Below are positions 25,518-33,077 of a DNA stretch of 34,360 bases, one piece after another (position 1 is the stretch's first letter; the number at the start of each line of letters is the position of its first letter). The stretch covers positions 1 to 34,360 of the forward strand of contig JAEZDN010000122.1 of the NCBI GenBank assembly GCA_023433275.1. The letters run 5' to 3'. The notes below the pieces were generated by a model. That model was not told the DNA's origin and made no database searches. It saw only the letters and a list, made by a program, of their open reading frames with translations. The DNA comes from Verrucomicrobiota bacterium (GTDB taxonomy: Bacteria; Verrucomicrobiota; Verrucomicrobiia; Opitutales; Opitutaceae). The translations under genes and the position numbers were made by a program.

Positions 25518-26627
25518 ATGCTTTCCCTTTGCCAGCACGGTTATGAAAACCTTCTCGCGCGCGAGCTCGCCGGCGCGGGCCTGACCGTGGAAGGAAAAGG
25601 GTCGGGCTGGGCGCTGACGGCGGGCAGCGGGGAAGAGGCGCGGATTGCTGCACTTTCCGAGGGCGGCCCAAGGTTCGCCCCTCCATCGGAAGCGAGCGGC
25701 TCATCCGAAGGCTACGCCCTGCCGGAGCTGGCGTTTCCGCAGGTGAGTTTGCTCGCGCCGCGCGAGTTCAAGGGCGAGTCGGTCAACGCGCTGGCGCAGC
25801 AGCTGGCGGATTTCTTCCTCGAGAGCCTGCGGGGGGAGCGCATCGATGCGGCCTGGCCATGCTGGTTCCAGACCGTGCCCGAGGTGGTGGGCTTGGGGCG
25901 GCGAGCCAGCGGCGTGGAGAAGGCGTTTGGCGAACTGCTGAGGAAGAAACTCAACCGCGTCGCCCGACAGGCGGTATTCGAGCTGCCGCGCGGGGCGGGA
26001 AAGGTGCGCGGGTTGTTTGTGTTTTTCGCGGATTTCGGACGCGTTTTCGCCTCGCGGGAGGCGTGGCTTGGCGGGCAGCGCCGGATGGCGGACGACGACG
26101 CGGCGCCGTCGCGTTCCTACCTGAAGGTGGAGGAAGCCTACATTGTCCTCGGGCGCGAGCCGCAGGCGGGTGAAACCGTGGTGGACCTTGGGGCCGCGCC
26201 GGGCGGGTGGAGCTACAGTGCGGCGAAGCGCGGCGCGCGGGTCATCGCGGTGGACAACGGGCCGCTGAAGGGCGGGGCGCTGAACCATCCCCTGATCGAG
26301 CACCGGCTCGAGGACGCGTTCCGGTTCGCGCCCTCCTTCGCGAAGGCTTCGGAGGGCACGGCCGGAGGAGAACGATCGTACGACTGGCTGTTCTGCGACC
26401 TGGTGGAGGAGCCGCACCATGTGATGCAGAACATCGTGCGGCCCTGGCTGGCGAACGGCTGGTGCCGGCAGTTCGTGATCAATCTCAAATTCGGGCACGT
26501 GGATTCGATCGCCTTGCTGCGGGAGCTCCGGGCGGCGGATTCGCCGTGGGCCCGGAGCGCCCGGAATTGGCGGATTCGTCATCTCTATCACGATCGCGAG
26601 GAGTTCACGGTTGTCGGGGAATTGTGA
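25518..26627 (+). CDS. rlmM: RlmM-like 23S rRNA 2'-O-ribose methyltransferase
   Basis: A 369-residue protein, started at ATG 25518 behind a G-rich site. The C-terminal FtsJ/RrmJ-type domain has the SAM motif VVDLGAAPGGWSYSA (221-235) and the K-D-K-E tetrad: K203 in SYLKVEEAY, D294 in FCDLVEEP, K324 in INLKFG and E361 in HLYHDREEFTV. WLANGWCRQ and LYHDREE are typical of RlmM, which methylates C2498 of 23S rRNA in E. coli. The N-terminal region (1-150) is a degenerate THUMP-like part. Residues 272-284 (SFAKASEGTAGGE) form an insertion encoded by a palindromic DNA repeat. A second low-complexity patch at 45-66 may have a similar origin. Family is firm; exact target site is inferred. Confidence 0.9.
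   Translation: MLSLCQHGYENLLARELAGAGLTVEGKGSGWALTAGSGEEARIAALSEGGPRFAPPSEASGSSEGYALPELAFPQVSLLAPREFKGESVNALAQQLADFFLESLRGERIDAAWPCWFQTVPEVVGLGRRASGVEKAFGELLRKKLNRVARQAVFELPRGAGKVRGLFVFFADFGRVFASREAWLGGQRRMADDDAAPSRSYLKVEEAYIVLGREPQAGETVVDLGAAPGGWSYSAAKRGARVIAVDNGPLKGGALNHPLIEHRLEDAFRFAPSFAKASEGTAGGERSYDWLFCDLVEEPHHVMQNIVRPWLANGWCRQFVINLKFGHVDSIALLRELRAADSPWARSARNWRIRHLYHDREEFTVVGEL
26331..26357 (+). repeat. Palindromic repeat inserted in-frame in rlmM
   Basis: The sequence runs CCCTCC, then TTCGCGAAGGCTTC, then GGAGGG. The outer 6-bp arms are exactly complementary, and TTCGCGAA inside is self-complementary. It encodes PSFAKASEG, a peptide seen when this type of palindromic element is translated. 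It sits between the strand ending FRFAP and the catalytic strand YDWLFCD, where E. coli RlmM, as I recall it, has only a short connection. Confidence 0.65.
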
Positions 26628-27034
26628 GGGGCGCGGGTGATAGGGCGCGGCGGCGCGGCGGCCGCGGGCGGAGAGAGCACTGGCACGCGTGAAGGCGGGT
26701 TGAAGCGCGGGCGACCTGGGCCGGCGAGGCGGGCGCACCGCGGCGGAAGCACCGCGGCTCCATTGCTGGGATGAGGCCAGGGAGCGCAGCGAAAAAATCC
26801 CACCGGCGATGCGAAATTGCCGGCATACTCGTGACGTGGGAACTGTCGCGCATCTTTTGCTGTGCATGTATTGAAGCCCGTCGAGTGGCGGCCATGAGTC
26901 GCGATCATAAATCGATGGTCGCGTGGCCGCGCGTTTGACGGTGGCGGCGCCGCAAACCTTAGTGGAGTTCTCCCGCGAAGCGTGCTGCCGGAGAGGGCGG
27001 CGCTGTTTTGTCCTTCGAGTTCAATCCCACCGTC
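26628..27034. other. Intergenic spacer upstream of nrdJ
   Basis: This 407-bp gap has no supported ORF on the plus strand; the long minus-strand frame across it is an antisense shadow. A divergent hairpin-GGCTCCA copy lies at 26735-26762 (ACCGCGG arms). I looked for a cobalamin riboswitch because the downstream enzyme needs B12, but found no recognisable B12 box. Confidence 0.5.
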
Positions 27035-29113
27035 ATGTCCCCAACCCATCATCCCAAGGTGCATGCCGCGAACGGCCTGCAGGATTTCATCGCCATCTCC
27101 CGCTATGCCCGGTACCTGCCGGAAAAACGCCGGCGCGAGACGTGGAACGAGGCGGTGCACCGGGTGCGCGACATGCACCTGGCTTATTATCCCGATCGCG
27201 CGCTCGCGCCCGCCGTGTCGGCGGCGCTGGCGGCGGGTGACGCAACGTCTGAGCAGATCGCCGCGCTCGGCAGCGCGCGCACCCTGCACCAGGCGATTCG
27301 CGAAGCGTTCGCGGCGGTGCAGGCCCGGGAGATCCTGCCGTCGATGCGCTCCCTGCAGTTCGGGGGCGAGGCCATCCTCGGCAAGCATGCGCGCATTTAT
27401 AACTGCGCCTTCACTTATCTCGACCGGCTCGAGGCGTTCCGGGAGGCGTTTTATCTCCTGCTGTGCGGGTGCGGCGTGGGCTTTTCCGTGCAGTTGCGCC
27501 ATGTGGACCGCCTGCCGTCGCTGGCGGAGCGGCGGACGGACGTGGAACCTGTCCGCCATATGATCGCCGACACGATCGAGGGCTGGGCCGACGCGCTCCA
27601 CGAGCTGATGCGTCATGCGGTCGAGGGCCGCGGGGTGGATTTCGACTATTCGCAAATCCGGCCCGAGGGCGCGCCGTTGCGCACCACGGGGGGGAAGGCG
27701 CCGGGCCCCGAGCCGCTGTTCCACAGCCTCACCCGCATCGACCGGATCGTGCGCGGCGCGGCCGGGCGGCGCCTGAAGACGATCGAAGTCTATGATATCG
27801 TCTGCTGGGCGGCGAAGGCGGTGTTGTCGGGCGGTGTCCGTCGTTCCGCCACGATTTGCCTGTTTTCGGTCGATGACGCCGAGATGGCCGCGGCCAAGAC
27901 GGGGAACTGGCTGGCTGAACACCCGCAGCGGGTGGCGAGCAACAATTCCGCCGTGGTCATCCGCCGGACGGCCACGCGGGAGCAATTCCAGGCGCTGTTC
28001 GAGGCGCAGAAGCAGTTCGGGGAGCCGGGTTTTTATTTCGTGGAGGACGCGGATTACGGCGCCAACCCCTGCGTCGAGATCGGACTCCACCCGCGCCTGA
28101 AACTGGACAAGGCCGCCATTGCGCGGCTGCGGGAGCTCGGTCATGCCGGGCCGTTGCGGGAGGGAGACGAATTGACGGGGGTGCAGTTCTGCAACCTGGC
28201 CACGGTGTCGGCGGCGGCGGCGGACAGCCGGCCCGCGTTTCACCGGTTGTGCGCGCTGGCGGCCCTGATCGGCACGCTGCAGGCGGGTTACACGAATTTT
28301 GAATACCTGACGCCGGTGTCGCGCGTCATCACGGAGCGCGAAGCGCTGCTCGGGGTGTCCCTCTGTGGCATTCTCGACCGCCCGGAACTGCTGCTCGATC
28401 CCGCGGTATTGCAGGATGGGGCGGGCACGGTGAAGGCGATCAACGCCGTGTTCGCGCGCGTCCTGGGCATCAGGCCCGCGGCGCGCACGACCTGCGTGAA
28501 GCCCGAGGGCACCGCGAGCCTCCTGCTCGGCACGAGCAGCGGGCTGCACCCACACCACGCGCGGCGCTATTTCCGGCGGGTGCAGGCCAATGTGCACGAC
28601 CCGGTTTACCGGCATTTCCGGCAGGCGAACTCGCACATGGTGGAACCCAGCGTTTACGATGTGAACGGTCGTACGGAAGTAATCACGTTTCCGGTCGAGG
28701 GGCCCGTGTTCGGCGTGTATCGCGATGAACTGTCGGCGACGAAGCACCTGCACTACATCCGCCTGGTGCAGGAGAACTGGGTCCAGGCGGGCCGGCGCCA
28801 TGAGGAGCACTCGCCGGGACTGCACCACAATGTTTCGTGCACGGTATCGGTGCGCCCGGACGAATGGGACGCGGTGGCCGACTACATCTGGACGCACCGG
28901 CACAGTTTCACCGGAGTCGCGCTCCTCCAGGATTGCGGCGACAAGGTTTACCAGCAGGCCCCGCGCGAGGGGGTGGCAACGCCCGCGGACATCGAGAAGT
29001 GGAATTCGCTCGATTACGTGCCGGTGGATTTCACGACGCTGGAGGAATCGGAGGACATCACCGAATTGAAGCAGGTGGCGGCGTGTGCGGGCGGAGCTTG
29101 TGAGTTGGTGTAG
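27035..29113 (+). CDS. nrdJ: Adenosylcobalamin-dependent (class II) ribonucleotide reductase
   Basis: A 692-residue single-chain class II reductase, resembling the monomeric triphosphate reductase (RTPR) type, which is about 740 residues in Lactobacillus. ATG 27035 is used; an in-frame TTG lies nine codons upstream. C124 in RIYNCAFTYL and C386 in QFCNLAT are the likely disulfide pair. C346 in NPCVEIGL is the thiyl-radical Cys, with E348 beside it. The tail ends CAGGACELV, giving the C-x4-C shuttle (C684, C689). VRRSATICLFSVDD, YTNFEYLTP and KPEGTASLLLGTSSG are further core blocks. About 40 residues separate C346 and C386, which includes an Arg/Leu-rich insertion. It makes deoxyribonucleotides without oxygen dependence. 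No other reductase is in the window. Confidence 0.94.
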   Translation: MSPTHHPKVHAANGLQDFIAISRYARYLPEKRRRETWNEAVHRVRDMHLAYYPDRALAPAVSAALAAGDATSEQIAALGSARTLHQAIREAFAAVQAREILPSMRSLQFGGEAILGKHARIYNCAFTYLDRLEAFREAFYLLLCGCGVGFSVQLRHVDRLPSLAERRTDVEPVRHMIADTIEGWADALHELMRHAVEGRGVDFDYSQIRPEGAPLRTTGGKAPGPEPLFHSLTRIDRIVRGAAGRRLKTIEVYDIVCWAAKAVLSGGVRRSATICLFSVDDAEMAAAKTGNWLAEHPQRVASNNSAVVIRRTATREQFQALFEAQKQFGEPGFYFVEDADYGANPCVEIGLHPRLKLDKAAIARLRELGHAGPLREGDELTGVQFCNLATVSAAAADSRPAFHRLCALAALIGTLQAGYTNFEYLTPVSRVITEREALLGVSLCGILDRPELLLDPAVLQDGAGTVKAINAVFARVLGIRPAARTTCVKPEGTASLLLGTSSGLHPHHARRYFRRVQANVHDPVYRHFRQANSHMVEPSVYDVNGRTEVITFPVEGPVFGVYRDELSATKHLHYIRLVQENWVQAGRRHEEHSPGLHHNVSCTVSVRPDEWDAVADYIWTHRHSFTGVALLQDCGDKVYQQAPREGVATPADIEKWNSLDYVPVDFTTLEESEDITELKQVAACAGGACELV

Positions 29114-29336
29114 CGGGGGACTGCTTTGAAAGGCGCCCGACCTGGCCGTTGGCCGGGGGCGGTCCTCCGGCGCGGGTTGAACGCGCGAAGCCGATGCGCG
29201 GCGGGGTCGTGGAGCTGTTCTCGTTTCGGAACGGCGGCTCGTCCGGAGGACTCGTCCTGCCTCGTTTTGGGTGGGGTGTACCGATGATGCGCCGTCGTTG
29301 ACCGCGGGACGAAGCCAGCCCACGCTGCCGCGTTTC

Positions 29337-30101
29337 ATGAAAACCAACCCGGCATCCAGGCAAAAGGAAATCAACGTCTGCGGCTGGCAGGCGGTGTCGA
29401 CGCTGTTCGCGCGTCATCCGGACGAGGTGCGGCGCCTGTTTTTCGACGCGCCCACGGGCCGCCGGGCCGGTGAATTGTGCCGGCTGCTGGCGCAGCAGAA
29501 GAAGGTTTACCGCCAGGTGGAGCCGGCGGAGCTGGAGAAGGTGGCTGGCACCGTCCATCACGGGGGCATCGTCGCGGTGATCGGGGAGCGACCGCTGCGG
29601 AAGGTGACCCGGGAGGTAATGATGGAGTGGGCGCGCACGAAGGCCCCGCTGCTGTTGCTGGACCGGGTGAGCAACGCGAACAACGTCGGGGCCATCGTGC
29701 GCACGGCGGCGTTCTTCGGAATTCGCGCGATCATCGTGCCGGATCATCCGGCGCAGGCACTGCCGGGTGAGGCGGCTTACCGCGTGGCGGAAGGCGGCAT
29801 GGAATTCGTCGACTTCTTCCGCGTCCCGGGACTGATCGAGTTTGGCGCGGAGCTGAAGCGCACGCATTTCCTGCTGGGCACGAGCCTGACGGGCAACCAG
29901 CTGTCCCCGGCGCAGGTGAAGGAGCGCGGCTTGCCGCGGCCGCCGGCCATCATTCTTGGGAACGAGGAGAAAGGCATCGCCCCCGGGCTCGCGGCGCAAT
30001 GCGACCGGCTGGTCAAGATTCCCGGCGCGGACACGGTCGAGTCGCTCAACGTCTCGGCGGCGGCCGCGGTGCTTTGTTGGGAGTTTTGCGGAAAACGGTG
30101 A
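29337..30101 (+). CDS. SpoU/TrmH-family RNA 2'-O-methyltransferase
   Basis: A 254-residue SPOUT methyltransferase read from ATG 29337; an in-frame GTG lies 22 codons upstream. The three SpoU motifs are present: motif 1 LLDRVSNANNVGAIVRTA (108-124), motif 2 AIILGNEEKGIAPG (204-217) and motif 3 VKIPGADTVESLNVSAAAAV (226-245), which together form the knotted SAM site. An N-terminal substrate-binding domain (about 10-85, with VCGWQAVSTLFARHP) is of the RlmB type. The RNA target could be tRNA or 23S rRNA. It follows nrdJ by 223 bp on the same strand with no obvious functional link. Confidence 0.93.
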   Translation: MKTNPASRQKEINVCGWQAVSTLFARHPDEVRRLFFDAPTGRRAGELCRLLAQQKKVYRQVEPAELEKVAGTVHHGGIVAVIGERPLRKVTREVMMEWARTKAPLLLLDRVSNANNVGAIVRTAAFFGIRAIIVPDHPAQALPGEAAYRVAEGGMEFVDFFRVPGLIEFGAELKRTHFLLGTSLTGNQLSPAQVKERGLPRPPAIILGNEEKGIAPGLAAQCDRLVKIPGADTVESLNVSAAAAVLCWEFCGKR

Positions 30102-30243
30102 GGAGAGGGGACCGGTGGGGCGCGGCGGACGAAGAGTATATCGGGAATACCCGAATCACTGCTGTACCGTCGTCCTGCGACCGGGAACAACCCCTGGTCG
30201 GTTGCCTAGTGAGCGGAACTTTGGAGAGTACAAAACATACCCG

Positions 30244-30336
30244 CCACCGTCATCCTGAGCAGAGCGAAGGATCCAAGGGAAAGAATGGACGTGCGCCGAC
30301 CCCTTGGATCCTTCACTGCGTTCAGGATGACGGTGG
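30244..30336. repeat. Imperfect long inverted repeat, copy 1
   Basis: About 36-bp arms around a 20-bp loop. The left arm begins CCACCGTCATCCTGAGCAGA and the right arm ends CAGGATGACGGTGG. This is a widely seen type of bacterial dispersed palindrome whose translation gives peptides such as HPERSEGSKG, which is why spurious ORFs cross it. Confidence 0.85.
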
Positions 30337-30398
30337 AGGAGTTTTTTGGGTATTTCTGACATGGAGGCGCCGTACAGGCTCAAAAACTCGTTCAGTTC

Positions 30399-30483
30399 AT
30401 CAGCAGTAGAGCGAATGATCCAAGGGAAAGGATGGACGCGCGCCGACCCCTTGGATCCTTCACTGCGTTCAGGATGACGGGGG
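30399..30483. repeat. Imperfect long inverted repeat, copy 2
   Basis: A second copy of the 30244-30336 element in the same orientation. The right arm (30447-30483) is nearly identical to that of copy 1, while the left arm has lost part of its outer end. Confidence 0.8.
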
Positions 30484-30581
30484 AGGGGAGGTCTTAGCCG
30501 CAACAATTCAGAGGGAAACTACAGATAGACACAGATACGCTTCCCTAAAGCCGCCCGAAGTCGTGCCACCCCTTCATCCGT

Positions 30582-31442
30582 TCAGCGGCCGAAAAGCTTG
30601 CCGAGGAGGCCGGCGGGTTTGGCGGCGGGTTTCGCCGGGGCGGGTTCGCGGGTGGCGTTCATTTCCGGCACGCCGAGGAGTGGTTCGAAATGGCCGGCCT
30701 TCTTGTAGAGGATGACCACGTCCTGCATGCCCCAGGCTTCCTCGAGGTAGGCGCGCATGATGATGTCGGGGTAGCGCTGCAGTGTGCGCATGATCCACTC
30801 GGGCGAGGAAAGGGCCAGGCCGTAGTCTTCCTCGGCGTTGCTCTCAAAGTAGCGCTGGTACGCGAAGCCGGTGCGGGCGTATTCCTCGAGGAGCGCGGGC
30901 TTGTCGATATTCTCGGCGATGTTGCGGCGGCCGCGGGCCAGGAGGCTTGAGACGGTGCGCCCCTGCGTGGTGAAAACGATCACGCCGCACTCGCGGGTCC
31001 ATTTCACCAGGCAGTCGAGGGTGGCGAGCCACCGGTTGCGGCGGAGGTGGGTCACGAGGGAGCCGACCCAGATCAGGTCGAATTGGGCCTGGAACGGCAG
31101 CTCGTGCAGGTCCGGTTTGGAATACACGGGTTGCGCACCGAATTGTTGCGCGCAAAAATCAACGCCACCGCGGTCGAGGTCGCATGCGGTGATGGCCGCG
31201 TAACCGTAGTGCGCCCTCAGCCAGCGCAGCACGCGGCCATGCCCGCAGGGAAGGTCGAGGATGTTCGGGTAGTGCGGCTTGTCGCAGAGCTCGGAGGAAA
31301 AGTGGATGAGCTCGAGCGCGCGGCGCCCGAGGTCGAAGTATTGCTCGGTGAGCGTGGCGTCCGCATCCCGGGCCAGCATGCCATCGCCGGGCGCGAGGGT
31401 GCGGTCAACGGCCAGGCGGGAGAAATCGTAGAGCGGTTTCAT
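30582..31442 (-). CDS. Class I SAM-dependent methyltransferase
   Basis: A 286-residue protein from ATG 31442. Motif I is NILDLPCGHGRVLRWLRAHY (about 71-90), followed by ACDLDRGGVDFCAQQF (the acidic ribose-binding residue) and QFDLIWVGSLVTHL (motif IV/post-I region). The C-terminal third ends in a Pro/Ala-rich stretch and GLLGKLFGR, which may be a short amphipathic anchor. The substrate is unknown; such enzymes in this type of genome may act on small molecules or glycans. It is divergently transcribed from the FAD oxidoreductase gene, with 87 bp between the starts. The frame extends far upstream in antisense to that gene, but the ATG at 31442 fits the family start. Confidence 0.85.
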   Translation of the reverse strand: MKPLYDFSRLAVDRTLAPGDGMLARDADATLTEQYFDLGRRALELIHFSSELCDKPHYPNILDLPCGHGRVLRWLRAHYGYAAITACDLDRGGVDFCAQQFGAQPVYSKPDLHELPFQAQFDLIWVGSLVTHLRRNRWLATLDCLVKWTRECGVIVFTTQGRTVSSLLARGRRNIAENIDKPALLEEYARTGFAYQRYFESNAEEDYGLALSSPEWIMRTLQRYPDIIMRAYLEEAWGMQDVVILYKKAGHFEPLLGVPEMNATREPAPAKPAAKPAGLLGKLFGR

Positions 31443-31529
31443 GCGGGGAAAGCGATGAAGGCCCGCGCGCGGACGCGCGTCAACCGCGCTCACTCTTGCC
31501 TCGCGCCCGGCGCCGCCAAGAATGGCGGC

Positions 31530-32672
31530 ATGAACACCCCGATCTGGGATGACCGCGACTGGCGGCCGCTGCCAAGACTCACCGGTTCGGTGCGGGCGGA
31601 CGTGTGCGTGATCGGGCTGGGCGGGTCGGGCCTGTCGGCCATCGAGGAACTGGTCGCGCAGGGTGTGGGGGTGGTGGGTTTGGAGGCATTCACCGTGGGC
31701 GCGGGCGCGGCGGGGCGGAATGGCGGTTTCGTGTTGGCGGGCCTGGCGAAGTTTTTCAACGAGACCGTGGCGCAGTGCGGGGAGGCGGCGGCGGGCACGC
31801 TTTACCGGCTCACCGCGCAGGAGATCGAGCGGCAGGCGGAGGAGATGCCGGCGATCGTGCGCCGCACCGGTTCCCTGCGCATCGCCGCGGATGCGGGGGA
31901 GCGTGATGATTGCGCGAAGCATCTGGCGGCGCTGCGCTACTGTGGGTTTCCGGCCGAGCTTTACACCGGGCCGGAAGGAGAAGGGCTGCTGCTGCCGACC
32001 GATGGCGTGATCCACCCGATGCACCGGGTGCGCGCGGTGGCGCAACGGCTGCGACAGCGGGAGGCCCGCCTATATGAGGACTCGCCGGTGCGACGGATCG
32101 TCCCCGGCTCGGTCGTGACGGACAAGGGCACGGTGTATTGCGACACGGTGATCGTGGCCGCGGATGGGCGGATCGAGCGGCTGTTCCCGGAACTGGCGGG
32201 CCGCGTGCGCACGGCGCGGTTGCAGATGCTGGGGACCGCGCCCGCGCCGGAAGTTGATTTCCCGCGGCCGGTTTATTACCGGCAGGGGTATGAGTACTGG
32301 CAGCAGTTGCCGGATAGAAGCATCGCGCTCGGCGGTTTTCGCGACCATGCGCTCGAAGCCGAGTGGACCGAGGACGAGGTGGTCACCGAGCCGATCCAAG
32401 CCTTGTTGGAAAAATTCCTCCGCGAGCGCCTGAAGGTCCGGGCGCCGGTCACGCATCGCTGGGCGGCATCCGTCGGCTACACGCCGGACGGGTTGCCCAT
32501 CATGGAGGAGGTGCGGCCGAAAACGTGGGCGGTTGGCGGCTACAACGGGACGGGCAACATTGTGGGCGTGCTCTGCGCGCGGGCGGCGGCGCGGCTGGCC
32601 TGCGGGCAGGAATCGGAATGGGCGGCGGCGCTGGCCCAGGCGCGGGCGCATGCCAGTCGGCTGCCACGGTAG
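31530..32672 (+). CDS. FAD-dependent amine/amino-acid oxidoreductase (DAO family)
   Basis: A 380-residue protein from ATG 31530. The dinucleotide-binding motif VCVIGLGGSGLSAIEEL lies at 25-41, with the acidic LEA at 51-53, and the family GAAGRNGGFV motif at 59-68. A substrate domain follows, with GGFRDHALEAEW, and the C-terminal FAD contact VGGYNGTGNIVGVLCARAAA resembles that of D-amino-acid dehydrogenase and glycine/sarcosine oxidase relatives. It would oxidise an amine or amino acid, probably at the membrane or in the cytoplasm. The substrate is not evident. It diverges from the methyltransferase gene and is followed by the pheA leader region. Confidence 0.87.
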   Translation: MNTPIWDDRDWRPLPRLTGSVRADVCVIGLGGSGLSAIEELVAQGVGVVGLEAFTVGAGAAGRNGGFVLAGLAKFFNETVAQCGEAAAGTLYRLTAQEIERQAEEMPAIVRRTGSLRIAADAGERDDCAKHLAALRYCGFPAELYTGPEGEGLLLPTDGVIHPMHRVRAVAQRLRQREARLYEDSPVRRIVPGSVVTDKGTVYCDTVIVAADGRIERLFPELAGRVRTARLQMLGTAPAPEVDFPRPVYYRQGYEYWQQLPDRSIALGGFRDHALEAEWTEDEVVTEPIQALLEKFLRERLKVRAPVTHRWAASVGYTPDGLPIMEEVRPKTWAVGGYNGTGNIVGVLCARAAARLACGQESEWAAALAQARAHASRLPR

Positions 32673-32758
32673 GTTCAAGTGCCGATGGGGGCCGGGGCGC
32701 ACCAGCGGTAGGGGGCGCGATTGACACGCGTCCCGGGTCCGGTCACGCCTTACACCCG

Positions 32759-32848
32759 ATGACCCTGACGGCCGCCTTTCTTGGTTTTGAGTTTGCGGGC
32801 TTTTTTGCCCCGCAGACCCGAGGCGGCTTGTCCCGGCGCAACGTTTGA
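32759..32848 (+). CDS. Candidate Phe-rich leader peptide of pheA (29 aa)
   Basis: The ORF runs from ATG 32759 to TGA 32848. Residues 4-19 read TAAFLGFEFAGFFAPQ, with Phe at 7, 10, 12, 15 and 16. All five are TTT, whereas pheA itself uses mostly TTC in the codons I checked (five TTC, two TTT). The C-terminal half is basic (RGGLSRRNV) and looks featureless. No Shine-Dalgarno is visible, but pheA and several other genes here also lack one. Its position, 27 bp before an intrinsic terminator upstream of pheA, fits a regulatory leader. It could instead be a chance ORF in the spacer. Confidence 0.6.
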   Translation: MTLTAAFLGFEFAGFFAPQTRGGLSRRNV

Positions 32849-32871
32849 ACCGTTTCAAATTCAGTTGCCCA

Positions 32872-32904
32872 AGGAGCCGCCCAACCGGGCGGCTTTTCGT
32901 TTTT
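32872..32904 (+). terminator. Rho-independent terminator upstream of pheA
   Basis: AGCCGCCC (32875-32882), loop AACC, GGGCGGCT (32887-32894): an 8-bp perfect GC-rich stem, extendable by G-T pairs and one A-T pair, followed by TTTTCGTTTTT (32894-32904). It is the clearest intrinsic terminator in the window. It could end the FAD oxidoreductase transcript, or act as the attenuator of pheA, or both. Confidence 0.85.
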
Positions 32905-33077
32905 GGACCCATTGAAACAATCCCAATCCCAACCAGTCCTTCCCGCGGATGACGCGGATCAAACCGGATACACAACTTGATTCCCATGAACCTTCCTCCC
33001 ATCCCAACATCATTCGCGCCGCGCCTGCGGGGTTGATTAACCGCCCGCAGCCCGTCCATGCTGTCCGTCCTCCTGTC

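Larger units (their letters stand above)
30102..30581. other. Intergenic region with a duplicated long inverted repeat
   Basis: The 480-bp gap is dominated by two related elements. In the first, the arm at 30244-30279 is nearly complementary to 30300-30336, with a few mismatches around the middle. In the second, 30399-30425 and 30447-30483 show the same layout with a more degraded left arm. Each arm contains GAAGGATCCAAGG or its complement. Between them GAGTTTTT (near 30341) and AAAAACTC (near 30382) can also pair. The remaining sequence holds no gene. Confidence 0.75.
32721..32904 (+). promoter_or_regulatory. Candidate phenylalanine transcription attenuator of pheA
   Basis: The region contains TTGACA at 32721-32726 (a -35 match; no clear -10 follows), a 29-codon Phe-rich ORF, and four mutually complementary segments. 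Segment 1 GCCGCCT (32771-32777) pairs with segment 2 AGGCGGC (32821-32827). Segment 2 GGCGGCT (32822-32828) pairs with segment 3 AGCCGCC (32875-32881). Segment 3 AGCCGCCC (32875-32882) pairs with segment 4 GGGCGGCT (32887-32894) as a terminator. Segment 1 lies just before and at the first Phe codon. A ribosome stalled at the Phe codons would mask it, freeing 2 to pair with 3 and preventing termination. When Phe is plentiful 1:2 and 3:4 form. Known family logic is E. coli pheL-pheA; its operation here is inferred. Confidence 0.65.

Noticed and set aside
24917..25546. 209-codon plus-strand frame before rlmM
   Set aside because: Built from tandem and hairpin repeats; no domain and it overlaps the rlmM start in another frame.
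26628..27034. Cobalamin riboswitch upstream of nrdJ
   Set aside because: Searched by eye because the enzyme uses B12; no B12 box or typical multi-stem leader was recognised.
26588..29374. 928-codon minus-strand open frame over nrdJ
   Set aside because: It mirrors the nrdJ coding region in antisense, has Arg/His-rich low-complexity composition and no domain; a GC-rich shadow.
30156..30506. Minus-strand frame encoding HPERSEGSKG-type peptide
   Set aside because: It is the translation of two palindromic repeats, a known source of spurious ORFs.
32949..33077. N-terminal extension of PheA from an upstream ATG
   Set aside because: The added 43 residues have no similarity to the mutase domain, which starts properly at 33078.
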